Of a DNA stretch of 31,531 nucleotides, positions 1 to 8,257 are shown piece by piece (position 1 is the stretch's first letter; each line of letters begins with the position of its first letter). The DNA lies in NCBI GenBank assembly GCA_002420005.1, contig DIHE01000055.1, forward strand, positions 1 to 31,531, read 5' to 3'. The DNA comes from Holophagales bacterium UBA5704 (lineage in GTDB: Bacteria; Acidobacteriota; Thermoanaerobaculia; Multivoradales; UBA5704). The notes under the pieces were generated by a model. That model did not search any database and was not told where the DNA came from. It was given only the letters and a program-made list of their open reading frames with translations. The position numbers were made by a program, and so were the translations under genes.

Positions 1-371
1 TCTTTCGCGAGGCGGAGACCCTGGAGGTGGTGCAGCCGGGATTGTCGGAGAAGCCGTACCGCGACGCCCTGGAGGTGGCGCGGATGGCGGGCTTCGACCC
101 CGAGGAGCTGGACCTCTACGACCGCGCGAAGATCGCCGAGCAGGACGCCCGTGGGGCGCTCAGCCTGGCGCAGCGGCAGGGCCGCGAAGAGGGCCGGCAA
201 GAGGGCCGGCAAGAGGGCCGGCAGGAAGAGCTTCTCGTCTCGATCCGCACCATCTGCCAGGCCTTTGAGATCGACCTCGGTGCGGATCGGGAAGCCCTCC
301 TGGCCGGCCTGGGAACCGATGAGCTGAGAGCCTTGCAAGCCCGTCTGCTCCGCGAGCGCCGCTGGAGCTGA
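1..371 (+). CDS. C-terminal part of an Rpn-like PD-(D/E)XK nuclease / putative transposase (partial)
   Basis: The reading frame is open from the window edge (first full codon at 3) to a TGA at 369-371, so only the C-terminal ~122 residues are visible. They contain a segment like 'YRDALEVARMAGFDPEELDLYDRA' (split here: YRDALEVARMAG, then FDPEELDLYDRA), followed by a highly charged helix with three EGRQ repeats. This arrangement is typical of the tail of Rpn / PD-(D/E)XK transposase-like nucleases, which promote recombination in E. coli. The catalytic domain lies outside the window, so activity cannot be judged. The EGRQ repeats are encoded by three nearly identical 12-bp units. The gene faces the convergent gene ending at 381, only 9 bp away. 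Family assignment rests on the tail alone and is moderately secure. Confidence 0.65.
   Translation, partial: FREAETLEVVQPGLSEKPYRDALEVARMAGFDPEELDLYDRAKIAEQDARGALSLAQRQGREEGRQEGRQEGRQEELLVSIRTICQAFEIDLGADREALLAGLGTDELRALQARLLRERRWS
189..224 (+). repeat. 12-bp in-frame tandem repeat (three units) in the nuclease gene
   Basis: Units at 189-200, 201-212 and 213-224 read GAGGGCCGGCAA, GAGGGCCGGCAA and GAGGGCCGGCAG. Each encodes EGRQ. Because the unit is a multiple of three, copy-number change would lengthen or shorten the helix without a frameshift. Confidence 0.9.
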
Positions 372-380
372 CCCGGCGCC

Positions 381-1943
381 TCACCGCGCAAAGCGCACGA
401 TCCCCAGGTCCTCCATTCCGTTCACCGGCCCGATCGGGGGCAGCCGGACCTCCTGGCGCCGGGAGGCCTCGGTGCGCAGCAGGTGGTGGAGCTGGCGGGT
501 CCAGACATAGGTGTAGGGGCTTTCGCTCCAGCCCCAGGGACCGTTGGGCGCCGGGGGGAGGGTGAGCACGGTGGCCTCGGCGGGCGTGAGATTGTCCCGG
601 CTCACCAGCCAGACGCTCCTCCCGCCTTCCAGGGTGCTCCGGATCTCCTGCCGGACTTCCCGCAGCGGGTCGGCCGACTGCATCTTCTCCTTGAGCAGGT
701 CGAAGCGGTGCATGCGGTGGTCGGCCAAGGCGGGGACGGTCGTCCAGCGGGTCTCCCCCCGCCAGGTGCGGTGAAAGCTGATCCCGAAATACCACTCGTT
801 GATCACGATGAGATCCCCGGGCCGGGTCTTCTGTTCCAGAACCCGGGCCACCTGATCGACGTTGGTCATCCGCTTGCGGGCGGTGTCCACGGCCGTGGCG
901 GTCAGGGCTGCAACGAGAAGGAGGGCCGCGGCGACCCGCGCGATCCGGACGGGGGCGGGGGAGTCCGTGATCAGAAGACCGTCGAGCGCGCTCGCCACCA
1001 GGGCCAGCACGGGCAGCAGGTACCAGATGCGCGGCGCATAGCCGACCGCGACGAGGAAGGCGATCTCGCACCCCAGGGTGAAGGGGATCGCCAGCAGGCG
1101 GAACCACCGGACGTCGTCGGCCGGCGCTCGCCACACGAAGACCGCCGCGAGCACGATCGCTCCGCCCCAGACCGCGGCGAGCCAGGGGAACGGCGTACCG
1201 GCCACTTTGACCAGCTTGGCGAGCACGTCCTGGACGGGGACCGCTTCGACCAGCACCACGCGCCACGACCGGGCGGCGCCCAGCGGTCCCAGGTAGGGGA
1301 GGAGCGTCAAGGCCGCCGCGCCGCCGATCCCCAAGGCGGCCAGCGTCACCCGGTACCGGCGCCGCAGAAGCCCCACCAGGGCGGCGGCTCCGCCGAGGCC
1401 GGCGAGGAGCGCGGCGTTGTGCAGCAGCAGGTGGACGCTCGCCACGGAAGCCAGCAGGGTGCAGAGGACGGCCCGCCGATCCGGCTGTTCGACCAGGCGC
1501 GCGAAGGCGCCGAAGGTGAGGAGGATCGCGAGGGTTCCCAGGCCGTAGCCGCGGACAGAGTCTCCGTACAGCGGAAACGCCGGGTGCAGCTGGAGGAGGA
1601 CCAGCGAGACGAGCGGCAGGGCGCCGGCCCGCCGGGCGTTCCACCAGAGGGCGGCGAGGACGAGGAGGCCGATCCCCAGGCCGAACCACCGCCAGAGGAG
1701 GTCCGAATCGCCGAAGAGATGCAGGCAGGAGCGCAGGATCGCCGGAAAGAGCAGGGGAAAGGCCTCGTGCGGGAATGCTGCATGGATCTCCCGCCAGGTG
1801 GGCGACGAGGCGAGCGCCACGGCGCCGGCCTCGTCCCGCCACAGAGGGCCGGCGTGGTGCAGGCGGAGCACGTGGAGGCAGGCGGCCAGCCCGGTCAGGG
1901 CGAGGGCGGTGGCGTGCTCGATCCGCTTCGGCCGGGTGTTCAC
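381..1943 (-). CDS. Multi-spanning membrane protein, glycosyltransferase-39/ArnT-like (downstream paralog)
   Basis: About 520 residues. A short basic N-terminus (MNTRPKRIEH) is followed by many hydrophobic segments to about residue 340 and then a soluble C-terminal region of ~160 residues. The motif LWRDEA (R36-D37-E38) comes after the first hydrophobic helix. It matches the acidic motif in the first periplasmic loop of GT-C glycosyltransferases such as ArnT and protein mannosyltransferases, which use polyprenyl-phosphate sugars. Donor and acceptor are unknown. The protein resembles the upstream neighbour throughout: both share AGPLWRDEA, LYGDS-RGYGLGT and ADHR-HRFDL-KE. I chose the GTG at 1943 because it overlaps the TGA of the upstream gene as GTGA, implying translational coupling. 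A GTG at 1952 would add three residues. The paralogy is clear and the enzymatic role is inferred. Confidence 0.8.
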   Translation of the reverse strand: MNTRPKRIEHATALALTGLAACLHVLRLHHAGPLWRDEAGAVALASSPTWREIHAAFPHEAFPLLFPAILRSCLHLFGDSDLLWRWFGLGIGLLVLAALWWNARRAGALPLVSLVLLQLHPAFPLYGDSVRGYGLGTLAILLTFGAFARLVEQPDRRAVLCTLLASVASVHLLLHNAALLAGLGGAAALVGLLRRRYRVTLAALGIGGAAALTLLPYLGPLGAARSWRVVLVEAVPVQDVLAKLVKVAGTPFPWLAAVWGGAIVLAAVFVWRAPADDVRWFRLLAIPFTLGCEIAFLVAVGYAPRIWYLLPVLALVASALDGLLITDSPAPVRIARVAAALLLVAALTATAVDTARKRMTNVDQVARVLEQKTRPGDLIVINEWYFGISFHRTWRGETRWTTVPALADHRMHRFDLLKEKMQSADPLREVRQEIRSTLEGGRSVWLVSRDNLTPAEATVLTLPPAPNGPWGWSESPYTYVWTRQLHHLLRTEASRRQEVRLPPIGPVNGMEDLGIVRFAR

Positions 1944-3613
1944 GGCCGCCACCCGCGATAGGCGCGGAGCTCCACGTTCTCATAGCCGTGCACCGGCCCG
2001 GTCCCGCCGACCGGCACCGGCTCGCCAGGGCCGGCATGGTCGCGCAGAAAAGCGCCGAGCTGGAGCGACCAGGCGCGGGCGTACGGCGCTTCGTGCCACC
2101 CACTGCGAGGACGCGGAGCCGGAGGCAGGATCGGCGCGCGTTCTCCCGGTGGGGGCATCCGCAGCCGGCCGACCAGCCAGACGCGATGCCCCGAGCGCAG
2201 GGTCCTCTTGATGGCCTGGAACACGCCCCGTAGTGCGTTCGGCCGGGCCATGGCTTCTTTGACCAGATCGAAACGGTGGATGCGGTGGTCGGCCAGCTCC
2301 GGTGCGGTCATCCACCGGGCCGTGCTGCGGTGGTTGCGCTCGTAGCTGACGCCGTAGTGCCATGGACTGAGCACAACCAGGTCTTGCGGCGCCGCCTGCG
2401 CCGAGATCTCTGCCGCGACCCGGTCCATGTTGGTCATCCGCACCCGAGCCCGCGACCAGGCGGGGCCGGCGAGGACGAGCGCGGCGAGCACCGCCGCCGC
2501 CAGCCGGACCCCGCGGCCGTGGGGCGAGCCGGCGAGCCGCAGGTCGAGACCGAACGCCACCACGGCAAGAACCGGCAGGAAATACCAGGGCCGCGGCGGA
2601 TAGCGAAGGAGCTCCAGAAATCCCCACTGCGCCAGGATCGCGAGCGGCAAGGCGAACAGAGCGAAAAGGCGCACGTCCACCCGGCGATCGTTGCCTTTGT
2701 CGCTGTCGTTCTCCCCTCGCCCGCTTGCGGGAGAGGGGCCGGGGGTGAGGGCGGCCACGATCGCCAGGAGCCAGATCCACCCCAGGGTGGGAATCGACGA
2801 TCCTGCCGTCTGCGCCATTGCGAGGAAGATCTCCCGCGGGCCCAGCGGCACGTGGAGGAGGACGCTCCACGTGCGCGTCGCCAGCACCGAGCCGGCCCAG
2901 GGGACGAGCGAGAGAGCCGCGACGGCGCCGATCCCGGCCACCGCGAGAAGCACCGCCGGGCGCCGCCGAACGATGCCGGCGCCGCAGGCGGCCAGACCGA
3001 TCGCGCCGAGAAGCGGGACGTTGAGAAACAGGAGCTGGACGCTCACCACCGCGGCGGCTCCGGCCACGAGGACCGAGCGACGGTCGGGCCGGGCGGCCAG
3101 CCGGGCGAAGGCGCCGCAGGCGGCGAGCAGGGCGGCGGTGCCGAGACCGTAGCCGCGCAGGCTGTCGCCGTAGAGAACCACCGTCGGATGGATCGCCACC
3201 AGGGCCAGTCCCAGAAGCGGCATCGTGCCGCCGGCCTGGCGCAGCCCTCCCCAGAGCGCCGCGAGAAGCGCCAGGCCGGCCACCAGGCCGAAGGTGCGCA
3301 GCGCCGCATCGGAGCCGCCGAAGGCGCTTGCCCAGATCCGCAGCAGAAAGAAGAAGGGGGGAGGAAACGACTCGTGCCTGGCGATCACCTCCCCGAGGGT
3401 GGGGGCGGTGGCGAGGTGAAACGCCGCGGCTTCGTCCCGCCACAAGGGGCCGGCGCTCACCAGCCGGCGGAGATGGAGCGCCACGGCGAACAAGGTGAGG
3501 AGCAGGGCGGTCGCCCCTTCGGCGCGCTGGAGCCGCATGGTGAATGGAACGGATCCTAGCACGTCGGTGGCCGGCCGCCCTGCCGTCCGAAGCGAGAGCC
3601 GGGTCCGGGCCAT
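1940..3613 (-). CDS. Multi-spanning membrane protein, glycosyltransferase-39/ArnT-like (upstream paralog, with repeat insertion)
   Basis: 557 residues. The ATG at 3613 is preceded by AGGAGGT at 7-nt spacing, so this start is preferred over an upstream in-frame ATG at 3775 and a downstream one at 3538. The N-terminal ~25 residues are polar and absent from the paralog, whose sequence aligns from M26 onward. LWRDEA (R59-D60-E61) is the GT-C type acidic motif. Roughly ten hydrophobic segments run to about residue 420, followed by a soluble C-terminal domain. Residues ~288-302 (LTPGPSPASGRGE) are the translation of a palindromic intergenic-type repeat at 2711-2752. The paralog has no counterpart there, so this is an in-frame insertion in a loop between membrane segments. 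The gene is first of a two-gene unit with the downstream paralog. A transferase or flippase-like role in envelope glycan or lipid modification is an inference. Confidence 0.82.
   Translation of the reverse strand: MARTRLSLRTAGRPATDVLGSVPFTMRLQRAEGATALLLTLFAVALHLRRLVSAGPLWRDEAAAFHLATAPTLGEVIARHESFPPPFFFLLRIWASAFGGSDAALRTFGLVAGLALLAALWGGLRQAGGTMPLLGLALVAIHPTVVLYGDSLRGYGLGTAALLAACGAFARLAARPDRRSVLVAGAAAVVSVQLLFLNVPLLGAIGLAACGAGIVRRRPAVLLAVAGIGAVAALSLVPWAGSVLATRTWSVLLHVPLGPREIFLAMAQTAGSSIPTLGWIWLLAIVAALTPGPSPASGRGENDSDKGNDRRVDVRLFALFALPLAILAQWGFLELLRYPPRPWYFLPVLAVVAFGLDLRLAGSPHGRGVRLAAAVLAALVLAGPAWSRARVRMTNMDRVAAEISAQAAPQDLVVLSPWHYGVSYERNHRSTARWMTAPELADHRIHRFDLVKEAMARPNALRGVFQAIKRTLRSGHRVWLVGRLRMPPPGERAPILPPAPRPRSGWHEAPYARAWSLQLGAFLRDHAGPGEPVPVGGTGPVHGYENVELRAYRGWRP
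2711..2752. repeat. REP/MITE-like palindromic repeat inserted in frame in a coding sequence
   Basis: The element contains CCCCTC (2713-2718), G, CCCGC (2720-2724), TT, GCGGG (2727-2731), A, GAGGGG (2733-2738), then a GC-rich tail to 2752. This forms an 11-bp hairpin with one mismatch. Read on the minus strand it begins CCCTCACCCCCGGCCCC, the common dispersed bacterial repeat that encodes TPGPSPASGRGE-type peptides when it lands in genes. It lies inside the membrane-protein gene at 1940-3613 without breaking the frame. Confidence 0.8.
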
Positions 3614-3663
3614 GAAGAATACCTCCTGAAAACGTGACGGTTTACGGCGAAGCGCAGCCTCGC

Positions 3664-3669
3664 AGTATA
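3664..3669 (-). promoter_or_regulatory. Possible -10 element (TATACT) for the membrane-protein gene pair
   Basis: Reading leftward, TATACT sits about 50 nt upstream of the minus-strand start at 3613. The -35 position is weak (CTCCAA with 16-bp spacing). With the leuA promoter on the other strand it makes 3614-3843 a divergent promoter region. I see no leader peptide or clear riboswitch there. Confidence 0.35.
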
Positions 3670-3768
3670 CAGGGAGTGTCTTCATTTGGAGATCCTTCCA
3701 GAGTCGCTCGGCGCGGGAGGGTTGTCTCGCAAAACGGCTCGCCGCGCACTCTTCTCTGCGAAGGGCGA

Positions 3769-3797
3769 TTGACACCCCTTCCCGGCCCCGCTAGCAT
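3769..3797 (+). promoter_or_regulatory. Sigma-70-type promoter of the leu operon
   Basis: A perfect -35 box TTGACA (3769-3774) is separated by 17 bp from TAGCAT (3792-3797). Transcription would start near 3804, giving a leader of only ~40 nt before the leuA ATG. AGGAG (3831-3835) lies 8 nt from that ATG. The leader is too short for a leader-peptide attenuator or T-box, so control is probably at initiation. Confidence 0.75.
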
Positions 3798-3843
3798 CCG
3801 CCCACTTCCCAGGAGCCCCGCAAAGCGAAGAGGAGACACCACC

Positions 3844-5043
3844 ATGAGCGAAATCGAGAACGGTGGCGCCGAGGACGTCGTCCGCATTTTTGACACCACT
3901 CTGCGCGATGGCGAGCAGAGCCCCGGAGCCAGCCTCACCAGCGCCGAGAAGCTGGAAGTGGCGTGGCAGCTCGCCCGCCTGGGGGTCGATGTCCTCGAAG
4001 CCGGTTTTCCCGCTGCGAGCCCGGACGATTTCGCCGCGGTGCAACAGATCGCCCGCACGGTGGGCGTGGCGGGCGCCGAGCGCCGCCGGCCGCCGATCAT
4101 CACCGCCCTGGGCCGTGCCACGGTCGAGGACATCGAGACGACCTGGCGGGCGGTGGAGCCGGCCGACCGGCCCCGCATTCACACGCTGCTCTCCACCTCC
4201 GACATCCACATGGCCAAGAAGCTCGGCATGACCCGGGCGCAGGTGCTCGACCGGGTGGAGAAGATGGTGACGTACGCCCGCGGCCTCTGCCCGGACGTCG
4301 AGTTCTCCCCGGAGGACGCCAGCCGCTCCGACGTGGATTTCCTGGTCGAGGTGCTGACGATCGCCATCGCCTGCGGAGCCGGCACCCTCAACATCACGGA
4401 CACCGTGGGCTATGCGACACCCGTGGAGTACGGCAACCTGATGGCCCACCTGCGGGCGGTGACGCCGGGCGCAGACAAGGTGGTGTGGTCGGTCCACTGC
4501 CACGACGACCTCGGGATGGCCACCGCCAACTCCCTGGCGGGCATCGCCGCCGGAGCCCGCCAGGCGGAGGTGACCATCAACGGCATCGGCGAACGGGCCG
4601 GCAATGCCAGCTTGGAAGAGTTGGTCATGGCGCTCGCCACCCGCTCCGACCACTACCGGTGCCGCACCGGGATCGACACCCGCGAGCTCACCCCCACGAG
4701 CCATCTGGTGAGCCGGCTGACCGGCCTGGCCGTGGCCCCGAACAAGGCCATCGTCGGGGAGAATGCCTTCTCCCATGAATCCGGCATCCACCAGGACGGC
4801 ATGCTCAAGGACAAGAGGACGTATGAAATCATGACCGCCGCCACGGTGGGCCAGGACAAGACCCGGCTGGTGCTGGGCAAACACAGCGGCCGGCACGGCT
4901 TCAAGGTGCGCATGGCCGAGCTGGGCTTCCCCCTCGAAGGCGCCGAGCTCGCCGCCGCCTTCTCCCGCTTCAAGGATCTCGCCGACCGGAAGAAATATCT
5001 GACCGATGCCGACCTCACGGGGCTCTGCGGAGGTGCGGCGTGA
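3844..5043 (+). CDS. leuA: 2-isopropylmalate synthase, short form without regulatory domain
   Basis: 399 residues, starting at the ATG after AGGAG. It condenses 2-ketoisovalerate with acetyl-CoA, the first committed step of leucine synthesis. The HMGL-like TIM barrel shows DTTLRDGEQ (17-25, metal and substrate binding), the metal ligands H218-C-H220, GIGERAGN (247-254) and ESGIHQDGM. The protein stops just after the linker (…YLTDADLTGLCGGAA). Typical LeuA is ~510 residues with a C-terminal leucine-binding allosteric domain, which is absent here. leuC starts inside the leuA stop codon, so no frameshifted remnant can follow. Homocitrate synthases are similarly short, but leuCDB downstream and the isopropylmalate-type LeuB motif support the leucine role. 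Insensitivity to leucine feedback is an inference from the missing domain. Confidence 0.93.
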   Translation: MSEIENGGAEDVVRIFDTTLRDGEQSPGASLTSAEKLEVAWQLARLGVDVLEAGFPAASPDDFAAVQQIARTVGVAGAERRRPPIITALGRATVEDIETTWRAVEPADRPRIHTLLSTSDIHMAKKLGMTRAQVLDRVEKMVTYARGLCPDVEFSPEDASRSDVDFLVEVLTIAIACGAGTLNITDTVGYATPVEYGNLMAHLRAVTPGADKVVWSVHCHDDLGMATANSLAGIAAGARQAEVTINGIGERAGNASLEELVMALATRSDHYRCRTGIDTRELTPTSHLVSRLTGLAVAPNKAIVGENAFSHESGIHQDGMLKDKRTYEIMTAATVGQDKTRLVLGKHSGRHGFKVRMAELGFPLEGAELAAAFSRFKDLADRKKYLTDADLTGLCGGAA

Positions 5044-6464
5044 CGGCGCCGCGGACCCTGTTCGACAAGATCTGGGACCACCACCTGGTCTCTGCTCCAA
5101 GCGAGCCGGGCATGCCGGCGACGCTCTACGTCGATCTGCACCTGCTGCACGAGGTCACCTCGCCCCAGGCCTTCGCAGAGATCGAGGAACGCGGCCTTGC
5201 GGTGCGGCGGCCCCGGCAGTGTCTCGCCACCATGGATCACTCGACGCCGACCGATCCGGGCATGAACCTGGTGCGGCTGGCCGGCCGCGATGCCGCCGGG
5301 GCGGCCCAGCTCACCCGACTGGCGGAGAATTGCGCGCGCCACGGCATCCCGCTCCTGCCGCTGGGCGATGCGCGCCAAGGCATCGTGCACGTGATCGGTC
5401 CCGAGCTCGGGGTCACGCAGCCGGGCATGACCATCGTCTGCGGCGACAGTCACACCTCCACGCACGGTGCCTTCGGCGCCCTGGCGTTCGGCATCGGCAC
5501 CAGCGAGGTGGCCCACGTGCTGGCCACCCAATGCCTGCTCCAGAACCGGCCGCTCACCTACGAGATCGCGGTCGACGGGCGGTTGCCGGCCGGCGTGACG
5601 GCGAAGGACCTGATCCTCACGGTGATCGGCGAGCTGGGGATCGACGGCGGCACCGGCGCGGTGTTCGAGTACCGGGGCGAGGCGGTCGCGGCGCTCGACA
5701 TGGAAGAGCGGATGACGGTGTGCAACATGTCGATCGAAGGCGGCGCTCGGGCCGGCCTGATCGCGCCGGACGAGACCACGTTCCGCTATCTCGCCGGACG
5801 GCCGGGCGCGCCGCGCGGCGAGAGCTGGGACGCGGCGGTGGAGGCCTGGCGCCGCCTGCCGACGGACGCAGGCGCCGCGTTCGACCGCTCGGTGCGGTTC
5901 GACGGCTCGTCCTTTGCGCCGCGGATCACCTTCGGCACCAACCCCGGCCAGTCGATCGCGGTGGACGGCACGATTCCCGATCCGTCCGCGTTCGACGAGC
6001 AGGTGCGGATCGGAGTGGAGAAGTCGCTGCGCTACATGGACCTCGAGGCCGGCCGGCCGCTCCTCGGCCACAAGATCGACGTCGTCTTTCTGGGCAGTTG
6101 CACCAACTCCCGGCTCTCCGATCTGCGCGCCGCCGCCGCCGTGCTCGCCGGCCGCCGGGTGGCGCCGGGGGTGCGGATGCTGGTGGTGCCCGGCTCCGAG
6201 CCGGTGCGCCGCCAGGCGGAGGCGGAGGGGCTGGCCCGCGTGTTCACCGAGGCCGGAGCCGAGTGGCGCCAGGCCGGCTGCTCGATGTGCCTGGCGATGA
6301 ACGGAGACCGCCTGGAGCCCGGCCAGTACGCCGTGTCGACCAGCAACCGCAATTTCGAAGGCCGGCAGGGGCCGGGTGGACGCACCTTCCTGGCGAGCCC
6401 GCTCACCGCGGCGGCGAGCGCCGTGGCGGGTGCGATCGCCGATCCACGGGAGATGATGGCATGA
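5040..6464 (+). CDS. leuC: 3-isopropylmalate dehydratase large subunit
   Basis: 474 residues, the usual size for bacterial LeuC. With LeuD it isomerises 2-isopropylmalate to 3-isopropylmalate in the cytoplasm using a [4Fe-4S] cluster. The three cluster cysteines are visible: C354 in GSCTNSR, and C414 and C417 in GCSMC. Other aconitase-family signatures include TLFDKIWD at the N-terminus, ATMDHSTPT and GDSHTSTHGAFG. The GTG start at 5040 overlaps the leuA TGA as GTGA, so translation is probably coupled. The stop overlaps the leuD ATG (ATGA). Confidence 0.96.
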   Translation: MTAPRTLFDKIWDHHLVSAPSEPGMPATLYVDLHLLHEVTSPQAFAEIEERGLAVRRPRQCLATMDHSTPTDPGMNLVRLAGRDAAGAAQLTRLAENCARHGIPLLPLGDARQGIVHVIGPELGVTQPGMTIVCGDSHTSTHGAFGALAFGIGTSEVAHVLATQCLLQNRPLTYEIAVDGRLPAGVTAKDLILTVIGELGIDGGTGAVFEYRGEAVAALDMEERMTVCNMSIEGGARAGLIAPDETTFRYLAGRPGAPRGESWDAAVEAWRRLPTDAGAAFDRSVRFDGSSFAPRITFGTNPGQSIAVDGTIPDPSAFDEQVRIGVEKSLRYMDLEAGRPLLGHKIDVVFLGSCTNSRLSDLRAAAAVLAGRRVAPGVRMLVVPGSEPVRRQAEAEGLARVFTEAGAEWRQAGCSMCLAMNGDRLEPGQYAVSTSNRNFEGRQGPGGRTFLASPLTAAASAVAGAIADPREMMA

Positions 6465-7087
6465 GGCAGTTCACCCAGTTGCACGGCCGGGCGGTGGTTC
6501 TGCCGGTGCCGAACGTCGATACCGACCAGATCATTCCGGCCCGCTACCTCAAGGCCACCACCAAGACCGGGCTCGGCGCCGGCCTCTTCGCCGGCTGGCG
6601 CTACCGCGCCGACGGCTCCCCCGATCCGGCCTTTCTCCTCAACCGGCCGGAGGCGGAGGGAGCCGAGGTGCTCGTGGCCGGCGACAACTTCGGCTGCGGC
6701 AGCTCGCGCGAGCATGCGGTCTGGGCGCTGCTCGACCAGGGCTTCCGCGCCGTCCTGGCTCCCCGGTTCGCCGACATCTTCCGGAACAACGCCGCGAAAA
6801 ACGGCCTGCTGACCGTCGAGCTCGACCGTGACACGTGGCAGGAGATGGTGCAGCGCCTGGAAGCACAGCCGGACGCGCCGGTGTCGATCGACCTCGAGCG
6901 CGAGCGTCTGGGCTTCGCCGGCGGGCCGGAGGTTTCCTTCTCCCTCGATCCGTTCGCCCGCCATTGCCTGCTCACCGGGCTCGACCCGCTCGCCTACCTG
7001 CTGGCGCAAGAGGCGCAGCTCGACGCCTATGAAGCGGCGCACCCGCCGCGGGTGGATACGCTCGCGGCCGAAGGGGAGGCGCGATGA
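6461..7087 (+). CDS. leuD: 3-isopropylmalate dehydratase small subunit
   Basis: 208 residues, close to the normal ~200. It forms the swivel domain that completes the LeuCD active site. Diagnostic motifs are NVDTDQIIPARYLK near the N-terminus and NFGCGSSREHA beginning at N76. The ATG at 6461 lies within ATGA, overlapping the leuC stop, and the leuD stop overlaps the leuB start in the same way. LeuC and LeuD are separate subunits here, as in most bacteria. Confidence 0.96.
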   Translation: MRQFTQLHGRAVVLPVPNVDTDQIIPARYLKATTKTGLGAGLFAGWRYRADGSPDPAFLLNRPEAEGAEVLVAGDNFGCGSSREHAVWALLDQGFRAVLAPRFADIFRNNAAKNGLLTVELDRDTWQEMVQRLEAQPDAPVSIDLERERLGFAGGPEVSFSLDPFARHCLLTGLDPLAYLLAQEAQLDAYEAAHPPRVDTLAAEGEAR

Positions 7088-8157
7088 AGGCGCACATCGT
7101 TCTGCTGCCCGGCGACGGGGTGGGACCCGAGGTGACGGCCGCGGCCTGGAGCGTGCTCACCGCCGTGGCCCGGCGCGGCGGGCACCGGTTCGAGGGCAGC
7201 GAGGCGTCGATCGGCGGCGCGGCCATCGATGCGACGGGCCAGCCGCTGCCCGCCGCGACGCTCGCCGCCTGCGAAGCGGCGGATGCGATGCTCCTCGGCG
7301 CCGTCGGAGGCCCGCGCTGGAGCGATCCCTCCGCCCCGGTGCGGCCGGAGCAGGCTCTGCTCGCTCTGCGCCGGCACTTCGAGCTGTTCGCCAACCTGCG
7401 GCCGGTGCCCCTCTTCCCGGCGCTGGCCGCCTTTTCGCCGGTCAAGCCGGAGCGGCTCGCCGGAGCGGACATCCTGTTCGTCCGCGAGCTCACCGGAGGC
7501 CTCTACTTCGGCGAGCGGCGCGAGCAGGGCGAGGGCGACGCGGCGTTCGACACCATGAGCTACACCGTCGCCGAGGTGGAGCGGGTGGGACGGGTGGCGT
7601 TCGCCGCGGCGCAGGCGCGGCGCGGCAAGCTCACCTCCGTCGACAAGGCCAACGTGCTCGCTTCGATGCGCCTCTGGCGGCGGACCATCACCCGTCTCGC
7701 CGCCGACTACCCGGATGTCGAGCTGGAGCATCAGCTCGTCGATTCCTGCGCGATGCGCCTGATGACGCATCCCGCGAGCTTCGACGTGGTGGTGACCGAG
7801 AACATGTTCGGCGACATCCTGAGCGACGAGGCCGGCGTGCTCTCCGGCTCCCTGGGTCTCCTGCCGTCGGCCTCGCTCGGCGCGGCGCGGCGCGGCCTCT
7901 ATGAGCCGGTCCACGGCTCCGCGCCGGACATCGCGGGCCAGGGCATCGCCAATCCGGTGGGTGCCATCCTCTCGGCGGCGCTGCTCTTGCGCCACAGCCT
8001 GGGCCTGGAAGCCGAAGCCGTGGCCGTCGAGCACGCCGTGGCCGGCGCCTTCGCCGACGGCGCGCGCACCGCCGATCTCGCCACGCCGGGAGAGCGGACG
8101 CTCTCCACCGAGGAGATGACGGCGGCGGTGATCGCTCGGCTGGCTGGGGAGACGTAG
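7084..8157 (+). CDS. leuB: 3-isopropylmalate dehydrogenase
   Basis: 357 residues. It performs NAD-dependent oxidative decarboxylation of 3-isopropylmalate to 2-ketoisocaproate. It has LLPGDGVGPEV at the N-terminus and the substrate-specificity stretch HFELFANLRP (98-107), which is the isopropylmalate form rather than that of homoisocitrate dehydrogenase. Catalytic Y141 lies in GGLYFG and K188 in VDKAN. Metal-binding Asp residues are D220, D244 and D248 (MFGDILSDEAG), followed by EPVHGSAPDIAG. It starts in the ATGA overlap with leuD and ends the operon. About 100 bp follow before the next gene, with no clear intrinsic terminator. Confidence 0.96.
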   Translation: MKAHIVLLPGDGVGPEVTAAAWSVLTAVARRGGHRFEGSEASIGGAAIDATGQPLPAATLAACEAADAMLLGAVGGPRWSDPSAPVRPEQALLALRRHFELFANLRPVPLFPALAAFSPVKPERLAGADILFVRELTGGLYFGERREQGEGDAAFDTMSYTVAEVERVGRVAFAAAQARRGKLTSVDKANVLASMRLWRRTITRLAADYPDVELEHQLVDSCAMRLMTHPASFDVVVTENMFGDILSDEAGVLSGSLGLLPSASLGAARRGLYEPVHGSAPDIAGQGIANPVGAILSAALLLRHSLGLEAEAVAVEHAVAGAFADGARTADLATPGERTLSTEEMTAAVIARLAGET

Positions 8158-8257
8158 GAGACCTCCAAGGTAAGCCCCCCGGCTCTGCCCGCGTTAATGC
8201 ACTTCGTAACTTTCGCTGGCTAGGATCATTCGCAGATCTGAGTCAGGAGGGGAAGGC

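Noticed and set aside
160..2103. Long minus-strand frame overlapping both the nuclease tail and the membrane-protein gene
   Set aside because: Its Arg/Pro-rich composition has no membrane segments, while the adjacent frame gives a convincing membrane protein with an RDE motif and a coupled start.
3844..8157. Lysine (homocitrate/homoisocitrate) pathway operon instead of leucine
   Set aside because: LeuA is short like homocitrate synthases, but LeuB carries the isopropylmalate-type HFELFANLRP segment and LeuC/LeuD have standard bacterial LeuCD motifs.
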